NCBI GenBank assembly: GCA_032622095.1
Contig: CP136063.1
Location: 150,901,379-150,965,378, forward strand
From: Siphonodentalium dalli
Taxonomy: Eukaryota; Mollusca; Scaphopoda; Gadilida; Siphonodentaliidae
Reading direction: 5' to 3'
Length of the DNA stretch: 64,000 nt
The stretch's first letter is position 1. Each line of letters opens with the position of its first letter. The notes beneath the pieces are model-generated. The model ran no database searches, had not been told where the DNA came from, and was given only the letters and a program-made list of their open reading frames with translations. The position numbers and the translations under genes were made by a program. This document shows, in pieces, positions 12,201-22,430 of this stretch.

Positions 12201-15200
12201 GTGAAAAGTTATCGTAATTCGTGATGTGAAATATAATAAGATTCAAATCACGAATTTACCTATCTACAGTTGGTCGTTGGTCCTTTAATGTACAGCACTT
12301 AGTACTGTGCTATGCGAAAAGAAATAAACATATAATTAATATGGAATTAATTGTTATCATAAGACTACATTATGTACATAGGACATATGGGTATTTATAA
12401 ATATGCGAGATCAGGAAAACACACACCACAGTTTGTATCGATAAGTCTGGCCCTGTGTATTTTGATGAACTTGTGGATTGTGACGATCGGTTGTCCGTAT
12501 CATTCGACAACACAATTATCACCTTATAATTGGGTTGCACAACGTTTCCGTGTGAATAACATGATTACCCTTCAACAATTAAAACAATAACACCGAGCAC
12601 CAGGTTACGTTCAAACATGGGCACATACACCTTTGCTAAATACGCGGTCAAAAACTCTCCTTTTGTCCGGTTATATATATCGCATATACCCATGCATGGG
12701 TGTGTGTAGGTTATATCATGGTGAGAATCGTACACGAGAAATATCCACGAGTCTTCGACGAGTGGCTATTTGGAATAAACGATTATCACAATGATATAAC
12801 ATCCGTATTGCAAACAATAGGAAAATGTTAAAACATGGCTGTGACGTCACTCATTTGTTCATCGAGTCCAGTTTATAAGATAATGAATGTTTTTCGTCGA
12901 GATCGTACATTATTTTACAAACAGCGATCCATTATTTTAATAACGGGCGCTCAATATCCAATTTAATGAACGGTTATTTTACTGTGGGCGATTTCATTTT
13001 ATATGACTTGCATGTTTGATACCATATAATGTATGCACGGAAAAGCTATATATTTATAGACAACGGTTTTCAAGTATAATTTCGCTCGTGTTAATTGCTA
13101 GAACATACCAGAAGGGATAGACCTATATATAGAGAGCCTCGTTACTCGGGTTTGGGTGAGAGCCCAGAGGGGTGTATAACTTCAATTTCCAGTCATGTCG
13201 TTTCACGAATAGGCATTGCATTTTCAACTGTTAAAATTTCTCGAATCTAATTCCGTTCCCGGGTGGCACGTTGTAGCACCTCTCACGATAAAACCTACAC
13301 TAATATAGTAATTTACATGTAAATGTAGTCCTTCGATCTTCAGTATTACCCGCGATCTAAAACTACAAGATCGCCAAATCTCCGAGTATATATGCTCACC
13401 AATATGCCATTCAATGTATAATTCTCCGCAAAATCCGAAATATGCCGCATAAATAATATAATACAAATGCCGAAATGTAAGGGCAAAACTCCCGATGATA
13501 TTCATAAATCTATCGCAAAAGGAGCTCATTGTCGGTACGTCGTGTTCATTCAACGGTCGGAAACGCAATGGGGTACTGCCTGACAATTTTTGTTTTTCTT
13601 TTAATAATTTTTATTGAGATCAAAAATTCATACTCAATCAGACTTGTCATACAAAATTACAAACATTTGGCAAGAAATTGCAGAAATTGTAGAGAATTAC
13701 AATTAGATATTAAGTTTCAATTATTCTTTTTCTGACAATTAAGTTGACAATGGGTCAAGGTGTCACGCCATCCGTGCAGCCAAAGAGCGAGTGCATGGAT
13801 ATGGCCGAACACATAGTACAACTCAGGCGTCTTAACCGAATTTCGGGTTTATCCATTCTGATAAGAGGTCACGCATCAAACAAATGAACTCGGCCATGTT
13901 TTAAGTCGGATAATAGCTTCAAACTGTACACTATTTCAGCGAATGGAACGATCTCGGCCTACGGCCTCAATCGAATCATTCCCTGAAATAATATACAGTT
14001 TTCAGCCACTATCCTATACATAATTTACCGAATTTAATCAATAACAAATTTCGTCTTGATTAAACACGGGTGAACACTATACTTACTCGTGCATGCGTGA
14101 TACCTAATTAACAATACCTAGACAGTGAGATAGAAATGCATACAATCCAGAAAGGCAGCTAGGATAATTTTGTTGAATGAACATTCTGGCTATACATTTG
14201 ATCATAAAAAATCCTAAAACATCAGCCGTTGTTCACTCCGGTAACCACAGTATCATGACAACCTTAGAGTTTACTGGCTCTCCAGCAATGGAGGAAATAA
14301 AGGAATATATATAATTCCAGTTATGACACATGGGGCGGAAATTTGGTCACATGAAAATCTGAGGTGTTTTGAGAAACTTGAGCTCTGGTTTCTGAAATTT
14401 ATTTTGGTGTTAAAAACTTCAACGCCTTCAGCATTTGGATAATTATGGCGAAACTGGCAAATTCCCAATTACCCTTAAACTGAATCATCGAGCTCTCTCA
14501 TATTGGGGAAGAATATTAACTACGGAATACCATCGAATGCCTTTAATGTTGTATTATGTTCTATATTCAATGAATTTAAATAATAAATGCAACAACCCAT
14601 GTATCAAAAACACAGAAGACAATGTTTGCAAACTTGGTATGGGATACATATGGAAAGGTAAGTCCCTGAATTATTTGAGTCGATTCACTTTAAATGTTAA
14701 GGAACGACTAGAAGGTGCTTTTATTCAAGGATGGAGAAGCATCATATCCATATCAAGTAAATACGCTTTTGTCTGTGAACTGGTTATATATTTGTTTTAC
14801 TTATATTTATAAAATCGAACAACAAATCGTGGGGTGAAGGAGAAGACAATTATTACACTATATCGGTGGATGAGCTTAGTGCATGTTTGGGGATCGATCT
14901 TTAAAATCACTTTTCTTCGGACAAAAACGCTCTTTAATAACGTTCTTTAAAAAGCTCATTAAAACGCTCTTTAAAAGCACTTCTTCGAAAGAAAAAAACG
15001 CTCTTTAAAATGTTAACAATGTTATAGCGGCGACAGCAGACGGTGATCGGATTTCAAAGCTATACACATCAGATCGAGTTAGCGCTGCCAGGGCCTAACA
15101 TTTTAAACAGGTTTACGCTGGTATCGCACAACATTGCGAGGATCGGGTGCAACAACTGGGTTACTAATGTGATTATCAAATTTCCATATGAAAACAATAA

Positions 15201-18200
15201 AATTTGCTTGATATTTTACCTCTGCAGTTTCACCCAAAACGTCTCGCATAATAAAAAAGATCAGCTTTCATTGTACAATGGACAATAAATAACCTGTCCG
15301 TTCATTTGCCCAGCCTCTGTCCAAATCTTACCCTGTGAACTAACTCACGCTGCAGAGGTTTGGGGCAGATGTTGGAGTATACTTATGAAGGGAGAGCTGG
15401 CTCACACAAAAAGATCTCAGCCTCAATATATTATATGGCACATGTTTCAAGAGGGCAGTTAATTGATAATAGTTAAATGTGAACATAACTGTTATATACT
15501 AAGATGCTTTTTATTTTCAGGAAATTTATATATAACCATACAAATTGTGAAAAAAAATAATTATAAATAATAAAACAAATAATGTGATTATCACAGTGCT
15601 TAGAGCTTTGTGGGATAAGTGCTGCATACAAAAATCTCCACTGTTCATAAAGTTTTCGCCATTGCGTGCTTTTAGACTGACTTTGGGGCATCATCGCACC
15701 ATTATGTATTTCCATAATTATTTTATTTTCTTATCCCTTGTAGGAATACAGGATTCGCCATGGCGTGCTTCTTTGGTCGGGTCGGGGGCATCATAGCACC
15801 GTACTGTATATTGATGGTGAGTCAGCTGTAATGAGAGTGTAAACACGATCGCTTCATTAACCCTTCTATACTCTATGGATTCTCCCGCACAGTTATAACA
15901 GTGTTTATTGGAATGGTTATTATTAAATTGGAGGGGTGTAAGAATATGTGAGCAGACGACAGCCAGACAAAATGATAAAAGAAGTGTAAAAGAATTCATA
16001 ATCGAAAATGTTCAGATAATAATTTCAACAAACTACCTATATATGGTTCCCATAGGATAACTATACTCACCAATGATGCATGAAAATAGAAAGTGTTAAT
16101 CATGTACTCAGGGCGTGGCTGTGGGTGTGTCTACTTTGTAATTTCCAACTGCATCTCTATATAAGCAAACCGAAATGTCCAAGTCAGATATTTTCCCTTT
16201 GCACCATCCCTTTTGGGTTGGAATTTTTCAAATGGTACATCAAACTTCAACGCTTGGAAATGTCTAACCGAATATTTCTCTATGGTTGTAAGCAATTTCC
16301 GACATCCAATGATTTGACCAAAATGAGGAACATATCCGACTTTTTGTCTAAAAACACTTCTGCACTAAACAGTCGTTGGGAAATCAGCATATATATCGTC
16401 TGAAATTTCCAACTAATGTTATGTCCGGCATGAAATTTCCCCAAACGAACACGAACTTGACGACAAACATTAAGATCGTTTGAGAGAAAGCAACATGTGT
16501 TCATGTGACAGGTGGTATAAAACGCGGATCACTTTCTATTATTCTGCCCGAGATGCATTCAAATGAGAAAAGAATGGTTCATAGTATTAGAAACAGCCTA
16601 CATGACCAGTATCATACTTTTGAATGTGTCGAATATAATTAAATTATCGTTCTCGATTCCGCCATGTGTGTGACGTATTTGCCCCCAAGCTTTTCCAGCG
16701 TCTCTGTCATTTTGTCCCAGTGAGTACAATGGTCTAGGATGGTCTCTGTTGACAATAATTTGACACATATTGGATTGGGAAATGCGTAGAACACATCGTG
16801 TAAAAAATTATGTTAATACGGGATAATAATTGAAGTTAATGAGTATCTTGGAATTCTATTTATTACACGCCTGTTCCCAGAAGTACAGTGTTATTGCTGT
16901 TCCATATTTACAAATACGTATGAAACGTTCCATACGCATCTCGTTGACGTAAAATGACGTACATGACGTTCGGCTCAACCATGAAACCGGAACTATAAAA
17001 TAAAAGCATCATCACACATGACAAAACACGCCTCTATGTGCCTAAATAAACCTTCTAAGTCTGTATTTTAATGCACGGATTCTAATGACGATCGTTCTAT
17101 TGTTTTTTCATTCCGTCTTTTCTGCAATATTACTTCGTAATCAGCAGATAGTCAAATGATGGAAATCTGGTTACCTTCAGTTATTCTACGAAGCAGAAAA
17201 TATAGTAATCAACAGCAATATCTCAGTACAGTAGCCCTCTGAAGATACGGGTGGTCGTCGCCGTTAAAATAGTCACATCCGCCTAAACCTCCGTAAACAG
17301 AACGAATATTATATAATAGACATATATTGTTCTTATACCAATCATAAATATCGCGTACATTATACAATTATCGCATTGTTTCGAGGTTGATACGAGGAAT
17401 TGTCAACCCGAGGAAGTCAATATTCACCAAGGCCGAAGGCCGAGGTGAATATTGACTTTCAAGGGCTGACAATTCCTCGTGTCAACCTCGAAACAATGCG
17501 ATAACTGTTTTATTATATGAAACGCGCTTTGATTGGACAAGACGTTGTGACGTTGAACGTCCCTGGGAAAACTGTTCAAATTTCAGGTCTGATAATAAGT
17601 TATGTTAACCCCTGAAGTATCTGACGTCACTCAGAACTGTTATTAACCTGTTGTTTCATTAATGAGGTGAACATCGTTAGATATCTCAAGTTTTTCGTTA
17701 CGTTTTAACATAGGATTTTGGGAAAGAAACTTATGATCATATAATAATGCATGTTATTGTCACGTTTGTACGCTGTGTTATGTAAACTAACATAAAACAC
17801 GTTACAGAAACGTTTGTTTATAGACAAACACATGGAACTATCGTATCGTCCAATGAAAATACTCCGTTGCGATGTGAAAGGCGGAGATAAAATTATTAGC
17901 GCCATTAACAATCGCATTCAAATCACACCAAATTTTATTTTAATCGACTCATTCTACCCGCTGTCAGTTCAAAATCCAGCAAATCAACGTTACTTCATGA
18001 TTAGGAAATGACTAGACAGAAAACGTTTAAATAATACAATTGATTTTGCAAAGAAATGAATATTTTTCAATCCAGTTAGTATTTTCTCCTATAATCTATA
18101 TATATGGTAGTACATGCGAAATATGGAATTTACTATGAGTAGTATACTAGTATTGTGAGTTTGTAAGATGTAGATGCACCAAATTGGGGGTTTTACAACC

Positions 18201-21200
18201 GGCGTATATATAATGAGCGCGAATCTAAATGACGCAATATCGTGACTCGGCTTATAAACAATCCACTGCGCTTTTTTGCGAGAAACTAATCAACACTCGA
18301 CCTGTAATTTCTTCGACACAAAGCGTGTTTTGTGAATAATTTTCCCATTCGTATCATCATTATGCTATATCATTAGTATATTCTTGAGGAAATTATCATC
18401 ATTTAATAAATGTTATTTCTAAATTATAACCTACAACGAAGGTCGCACAAACATAAAAATAGTATCATGTCCCTTTAAATCAGGCCCAACGACCCCTCTG
18501 TTTCCACGTCCCTTGTGTACTGTGTGTATGTCGCCCTATTTGAATTATTGTTTCTACGCGACTTAAAGATGGTCTATCTCATCCCAGACGTTTTATGTAG
18601 ATTCCGGGGGCCTATACTATAGAATAACAATTGCCGTGTTTCTACACGTGGACAAACTGTCGAATACTATGGATACGATAATTTACAAGTGTGTGCGACT
18701 CCCCGTCATTTACAAGAACAGACAAAATCCAGTACTATGGATCTTCGTGTTCTACGCGTGGAGGCGAACGCTTGTTAATGGGTAAAGGGAACTTACTCTA
18801 ATATTATACATAAATGGATATAGTAATGCCTATATATATTTGAGTCATTTTGGCGAGTGGTTTAGTGGATGTATAAAGTCAACGTTATGATAGGCAATGG
18901 GGAACACGAAAACTACTTGCGTGCACCATAATCCCCAATGGCACAAGCATCGCGAAAATTAACACACACGATTACAACATTTTACGCTGAACACGAGTAC
19001 AAAACATCGTAAGCGAAAACGCTCTTTATAAGAGATAGATGTTTTATTGACCAACATCATAGAAGACAATATATAGCTTTTCATGAGTTTCCTTGTATTT
19101 ACATGGTTCATGGTCAAATATATTTAACGATGTATGTACGAACACAAAGGGATAGAGACGGATATAGTGATCACAAATAAACCCCATCGACAGAAAAACC
19201 TACACATGGTGATTATAGTGTCAGATTGAGCAGGGAAATTTTAACTGGTCGTCGTATACGTACGATTTCGATACATGTACAATGTAATTGAAAACAAACT
19301 GAATTGCCGGAGAGCATAGACTGAAAAAAATATTTTCAAGTTAAAAGGGTGAAAATATATATTTCAAGTATATTTTCCAAAGGGTCGGTGTAACTTTTTG
19401 TTTAAGTAGAAACTTAGATTTAACAACCAAAATTACACTGAATGTAGGAAAACATCATACTAGTAGTGTAAATTATAAACACAAAGCGATAATCCGACAT
19501 ATCGACATTCGCACGCGTTTCATTGCGGTGACAACCACTAATTCAGCCTCGTATACTTGTAATGTTAACACCGTGCATAGTTCTACCCGATCTGTGTTAT
19601 GTCTGTACTATGGAACTCCCTAAGTTGGTAATTTATCAGCCCGTCAAGCGAGTTCTTGTTTTCCCCCAAGTTAGACAATTCGAGTACTATAGAATAACAA
19701 AAAGATGCAGCGTTGGGACACTCCAAACACCACAAAAACCGAGCAGCTTGCTGCTGAAATGAATCCCAGTTACAGAATGGCTCTCCCAGAACATTATATA
19801 AGTCAGTTCACAACGATGTATGGTGTGAAAAGGGGTAATCGCCTATTGTTAAATTCCAATATCCAATGCAAGGAATTTACAAGAACACAATTGCTCGAGT
19901 ACTATAGAACACAAGTCTAGCTTTACAAGACTGGGAAGTTACCGACTAACGCTCTCCACGTGGAGAAACACGGCAATTGTAATTCTATAGTATAGGCCCC
20001 GGGTTGTAAAATAATAGATATGAATCAATGACACTCGTCCTGTCCGGAACAGTTTCTAACAATTAATATAAGTATTATTTTAAAAAAATTATCACATCCG
20101 CGGGACAGTTTTGTGGGCAGTATAGAAATCCGTGCTAAAACGTTCACAGCATACTAAACGTGTACCGAGAAGGACAACTATATCTCGTTAGCAGCCTCAA
20201 TCACACGGGAAGTTGCATTTCAACTATAGATATACCACGATCTTTCAATCGAAATAAACCACTGTAGTATGCCTTTATAGACAAATAATATGCACAGTGT
20301 TCAGTTTTATCTGTATTTTATATTCACAAAATAGCTATTGTGGTCTTGAAATCGGGATTTATAAAAAAAATTATGAGATTTTAATTGTGGCCCGCTGAAG
20401 AGATAGACCATCTTTAAAATATCAGTTGACATGGTAAGTATATATACACTAAAACGTGTACATGTATAAGAAGGAAGAATTATACCTTCATAAAAGCAAC
20501 TAATCCTCCGTGGGGTCCAACGGCGTTTAACGACACGCACAAGCTGAATGTTCGAAATATATTTGCAGGCGGACTATATTTTGCTTGACATGTTTCACTG
20601 TGAGCTGGGTGCTGATAAACTATTGTCCTTTGGGAATTTAACATACTTTATTTATTTATTTCAACAACAAAAAAATTCCAGCGGGTTGAGAGACGTACAT
20701 TAATTTGATGACACAGTCAGTTCAAAACAGTTCAAACGCCCATAGAACATAAACATAGAGCTTCTCCAATGTAGATTCCATGAAGTCGGCTGAATATATA
20801 ATGAAACATACATCGGGTTCTCGACTGTAGCGGCACAATACTAAACTGATTATGATACTGACAACGTTTGATGTTCTATAACGCAATATTCTGTGTGTCG
20901 AATTTTGAAAAATGCCGAATATTTATACTGAAGCCGAAACTTGACACTTACTAAATTAGCCGGAAGCAGTGTCTTATCTGAATAACCAAATTGCACCTTT
21001 GATGGAATAAACCGAAACTCATACATAGCTTGATTTTTGACAATAATTTAGATATATATCTTATTGAATAACACCGAACTAACTTAAGGCAAAATTAAAA
21101 ATTGGTAAACAAAAATTAATGGTAAACCTATATTACAATAACATGTCAACATCTGAAAATTCGAACTCTAATTACAGGACTATAGTTAATGGGTATTGGA

Positions 21201-21569
21201 CCACGTTTTATTATATAACAACATCTGCTCATGCGACCTATTTGTATGACTACATTTCGTGGGCTCCAACCGTGTTGTATGATAATGTTAACATCTGTAT
21301 GTGCGAACTGTAATGCAGGAGTACTACATTTCGTAGGATTCCAACCACGTTGTATGACATATATCGCCAGCTAAATATTTTAACTCTATTTGCAGGCGGA
21401 CAATATTTCTTGGGGACCGACCGCATTGTATGCCGCCGCGTGTTTCGTCGTCAGTGGAATGATGTACTTCATTCCAGAAACATTCGACAAGGAATTGGCT
21501 CAGCGTGCCGCCGACATGCAATCGTGGGGAACTGAAAACACAAATAAACATGGCCGTACATCTAACTAG
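3096..21569 (+). CDS. SLC22-like organic ion transporter, C-terminal half (5 exons)
   Basis: This is a spliced host gene of the SLC22 branch of the major facilitator superfamily. These plasma-membrane transporters move organic cations, anions or carnitine. Exons are 3096-3230, 9775-9860, 10911-11031, 15744-15816 and 21396-21569. All junctions have AG acceptors and GT donors, and the codon phases fit (two bases plus one, one plus two, two plus one, then phase 0). The joined 195-codon stretch carries, in order, a YYGL segment, AEIP, the loop motif NRYNRR (matching DRxGRR), GKACISATF, the TPEVFPTNFRN segment, GGIIAPY and FIPET. This is the family's order from about TM7 to the C-terminus. The N-terminal half was not found in the window. 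The substrate cannot be told from sequence. Introns of 6.5, 1.1, 4.7 and 5.6 kb are loaded with transposons. Confidence 0.85.
3231..3518. other. Intron sequence, no feature recognised
   Basis: Start of the 6.5-kb intron. A short inverted pair around GAATTCGCG (near 3370 and 3438) is visible, but nothing that can be named. Confidence 0.4.
3519..3795. mobile_element. TTAA-flanked MITE-like element
   Basis: TTAA at 3519-3522 is followed by CCCTTCATATACTAAATACTC. At the other end a diverged complement (ATAGTATTTAAAGGG) runs into TTAA at 3792-3795. The interior holds a palindrome in which GATAATAAGTTCAACAAACG is mirrored after 3606. Related core words recur near 16012 and 26872, so this looks like a small family. 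It is non-coding. The TIRs are imperfect, so the element class is less certain than for 1366-1764. Confidence 0.5.
4208..6105 (+). pseudogene. 5'-truncated Jockey/CR1-type LINE, ORF2 reverse transcriptase
   Basis: This is the reverse transcriptase of a non-LTR retrotransposon, which would copy element RNA into DNA at a target nick. Homology starts abruptly at a GKAPGVDK motif (about 4214), so the endonuclease domain is missing. An open frame of about 450 codons (4230-5582) carries the palm motifs: AFIDLSKAFD (motif A, near residues 125-134), RQGENLSP (186-193) and YADD (236-239). A frameshift near 5580 moves the reading frame. The remainder (to 6105) holds the C-terminal zinc knuckle CKFC followed by EYHVLLEC, a CCHC pattern typical of this lineage. 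Lying inside an SLC22 intron in the sense orientation, it is a dead, truncated insertion. Confidence 0.85.
6106..9169. other. Intron sequence with no recognised gene
   Basis: AT-rich intronic DNA that may include a LINE 3' untranslated tail just after 6105. A poly-C run of about 17 bases lies near 8431. No exon, RNA gene or clear transposon terminus was seen. Local short open frames look random. Confidence 0.4.
9170..9502 (+). other. GC-rich island with an open frame and strong hairpin
   Basis: About 300 bp of clearly GC-rich sequence stands out from the AT-rich intron. It contains a perfect 13-bp stem (CCCGCTCCACGCG at 9272-9284 with its complement at 9297-9309) around a 12-base loop. An open frame of 110 codons spans it, and open frames also run on the minus strand, so coding status is unresolved. 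An AATAAA lies about 65 bp downstream (near 9567). It could be a retrocopy, an expressed non-coding RNA or an embedded exon. I do not recognise the peptide. Confidence 0.3.
9775..9860 (+). CDS. SLC22-like gene, second recognised exon
   Basis: The acceptor is CTCTCAG ending at 9774, preceded by a pyrimidine-rich tract. The donor is GTATGT at 9861. The exon is 86 bases: one base completes Arg from the previous exon, 28 codons follow, and one base is left over. The peptide begins YNRR, completing the NRYNRR loop (family DRxGRR), and continues as a hydrophobic helix with the LAGVFL pattern of TM9. Confidence 0.8.
9893..10008. repeat. Imperfect palindrome (foldback MITE-like)
   Basis: TGGTCAAGTGGTCCTGCTAA and a CTATGATG block are mirrored by CATCATAGCATATTAGCAGG and CCACTTGACCA. 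A related half-copy lies at 30596-30661. It sits about 30 bp inside the intron after the 9860 donor. Confidence 0.6.
10100..10385. mobile_element. Foldback element, palindrome core 10217-10380
   Basis: Arms of about 68 bp (10217-10284 and 10313-10380) are nearly perfect inverted copies, sharing for example AAATAGTATGTTATTGTCAA. The preceding sequence with TTAAAATAGTCACA, and the first part of the arm, recur at 17260-17360, where a different palindrome follows. It is non-coding and probably a non-autonomous element family with at least two members in this gene's introns. Confidence 0.6.
10911..11031 (+). CDS. SLC22-like gene, third recognised exon
   Basis: The acceptor is ATTTCAG ending at 10910, and the donor is a strong GTAAGT at 11032. 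The exon has 121 bases: two complete the Glu codon split from 9860, 39 codons follow, and two bases (CG) remain. It encodes MLGKACISATFILIF and then the TPEVFPTNF segment. These match the SLC22 signature GK-x-x-I/V-x-x-x-F and the E-(L/V)-(Y/F)-P-T-x-x-R-N motif before TM11. Confidence 0.87.
11121..11342. mobile_element. Double-hairpin MITE relative
   Basis: Two hairpins (about 11157-11229 and 11256-11337) use the same words as the MITE at 1366-1764, including TTCTCTTATATATGCGAG-type arms and a GGCACAGG end. It lies in the intron just after the 11031 donor. The outer TTAA ends were not found intact, so it is a diverged or truncated member. Confidence 0.55.
11343..14280. other. Intron sequence with no recognised gene
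   Basis: AT-rich intronic DNA. Small open frames are present but none shows a family motif or a clean exon with the required phase. Nothing else is recognised. Confidence 0.4.
14281..14780 (+). pseudogene. Degenerate LINE reverse transcriptase C-terminal relic
   Basis: Translated in shifting frames, this stretch resembles the post-palm part of the 4.2-6.1 kb LINE. A GAEIW box is followed by LELWFLKFIL, a LKTSTP segment, and then GKFPITLKLNHRALSYWGRI. At least one stop and one frame change interrupt it. It is an old fragment of the same or a related Jockey/CR1-type lineage, on the + strand inside the SLC22 intron. Only the C-terminal third is represented. Confidence 0.7.
14781..15743. other. 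Intron sequence with short CGCTCTTTAAAA repeats
   Basis: AACGCTCTTTAAAA-like words recur around 14930-15010. The same word class appears in the family D modules at 24.5, 25.0, 29.6 and 30.2 kb. No gene is seen. Confidence 0.4.
15744..15816 (+). CDS. SLC22-like gene, fourth recognised exon
   Basis: The acceptor is CCCTTGTAG ending at 15743 after a T-rich tract. The donor is GTGAGT at 15817. One base completes the Arg codon from 11031, and 24 codons follow, ending in phase 0. The peptide runs N-T-G-F with FGRVGGIIAPY, matching the R-N-x-G...A-R-x-G-G-I-x-A-P segment of TM11 in SLC22 transporters. Confidence 0.87.
15857..16099. mobile_element. Possible TTAA-flanked MITE-like element
   Basis: TTAA at 15857-15860 is followed by CCCTTCTATACTC, resembling the start of the 3519 element. 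A word matching its core (CAGATAATAATTTCAACAAAC) occurs near 16012, and TTAA occurs at 16096-16099. The right terminal repeat is poorly conserved, so the right boundary is tentative. Confidence 0.35.
16100..17249. other. Intron sequence, no feature recognised
   Basis: AT-rich intronic DNA between two transposon-like elements. No exon-like open frame with the needed phase or motif was found. Confidence 0.4.
17250..17820. mobile_element. Second foldback family member with 61-bp-arm palindrome
   Basis: The flanks share the TTAAAATAGTCACA, ATAAATATCGCGTA and ACGCTGTGTTATGTAAAC words with the 10.1-10.4 kb element. The centre is a separate near-perfect palindrome at 17367-17504. Its arms of about 61 bp begin TTATCGCATTGTTTCGAGG and surround a short GCCGAAGGC centre. 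It is non-coding and most likely a MITE with an inserted or captured hairpin. Confidence 0.55.
18563..20417. mobile_element. TTAA-flanked 1.85-kb element with nested inverted repeats
   Basis: TTAA (18563-18566) is followed by AGATGGTCTATCTC. Its exact complement precedes TTAA at 20414-20417, giving perfect 14-bp termini with a TTAA target duplication. A second inverted pair lies inside: GGGCCTATACTATAGAAT from about 18607, mirrored to about 20001. Short TACTATAGAA words repeat internally. No transposase motif is visible in the short open frames. TTAA duplication is used by piggyBac and Kolobok elements, and the terminus does not let me choose between them. Confidence 0.55.
20418..21149. other. 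Intron sequence with a stray copy of the last-exon acceptor
   Basis: A piece reading TATTTGCAGGCGGACTATAT (near 20560) closely resembles the true last-exon acceptor at 21391. No further exon sequence follows it. Confidence 0.4.
21150..21395. repeat. Degenerate ~74-bp tandem array leading into the last exon
   Basis: At least three units share an AACATCTG word, a GCGAACT-like word, and then an exon-like block ending TTGTATGA. Exon-like starts lie at about 21178, 21248 and 21319, and the true exon starts at 21396, so spacings are 70-77 bp. Units at 21178 and 21319 still have an AG before the exon-like block. The last unit is the functional exon start. Confidence 0.65.
21396..21569 (+). CDS. SLC22-like gene, terminal coding exon
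   Basis: The acceptor is TATTTGCAG ending at 21395. The exon opens in phase 0, as required by the donor at 15816, and runs 57 codons to TAG at 21567-21569. It encodes the last transmembrane helix and the FIPETF motif (family LLPET), followed by a short hydrophilic tail rich in Ala, Asp and Asn. AATAAA at 21714-21719 is a plausible polyadenylation signal. Confidence 0.87.
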   Translation, partial: ADNISWGPTALYAAACFVVSGMMYFIPETFDKELAQRAADMQSWGTENTNKHGRTSN

Positions 21570-22371
21570 CGGATTCTGGATGGCGCCATGGGTATTACAT
21601 CTACGCCATGACTTCTGCGCGGCCTTCAATTTGCTCACCAACAACATTAACCGAAACTTTTCTAATGTGCATGATTTCCTATTGCCATTAGATATTGGTT
21701 TGACTTGGAAGTCAATAAAGTTTCATTTACGGTCGATAATTTGGCTTGAAAATCCATCTTTTAAAATATCATGGGGAGTTACTATATATAGTCTATTAAA
21801 CCTTTGCCTGCTGAATGATTCTCCCATTCAGCTTTTAACGTATACTATTATTGATATGGAGCGATGACAGTCAGTTAGTCGTCAGCCGGCGATGAGTGCA
21901 CGCAGTCGCTTTCTGGATCGCCCCAGGAAGCTTCCCGGTTAACGGCATACACCGCAGCGGATTATGGATTCTATAATCCCAGCTGCGGTGGTGGACCTTT
22001 TGTCTCGCCTGCACGTGGTGAGTACCATGAGCTTCACCTTGTATATCGAGTTGGCAACTCGAAACCGGCGACTACAACTGCGCCCGGAATGCTGACCAAG
22101 AAAACCATAATCAGAAATGGTAACGCCCTCAAGATCATATTATTAGCCACATATATAAATTACAATATAAAATATATTGGTTACATGAATGCACCGCCTC
22201 AGAATTCCGTTAAAACAACTAATCCTTCAAATTATTAAAAAAATTACGGCTGATTACGATGACACTTCCCGTGGCTTTTTACCCTTAGATAGGAAGTTTG
22301 GGCTCAATCGATGGAGCCGTTTTCGAGTCTATAAAGGACACACACACATATATATATATATATACGGAAGT
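21570..22371. other. 3' UTR and downstream sequence of the SLC22-like gene
   Basis: It contains AATAAA at 21714-21719, about 145 bp after the stop codon. The remainder shows no gene. A somewhat GC-richer block around 21880-22100 has no recognisable domain. Confidence 0.45.
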
Positions 22372-22373
22372 CT

Positions 22374-22428
<55 letters not shown>
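22372..22428. repeat. TA dinucleotide microsatellite
   Basis: A nearly pure (TA)n run of about 57 bp abuts the start of a family B repeat. The same arrangement recurs at 33931. Confidence 0.95.

Positions 22429-22430
<2 letters not shown>

Noticed and set aside
13749-13890. Short ATG-initiated frame as an upstream exon
   Set aside because: It encodes fewer than 50 codons, lacks a clear donor or acceptor in the right phase, and has no family motif.
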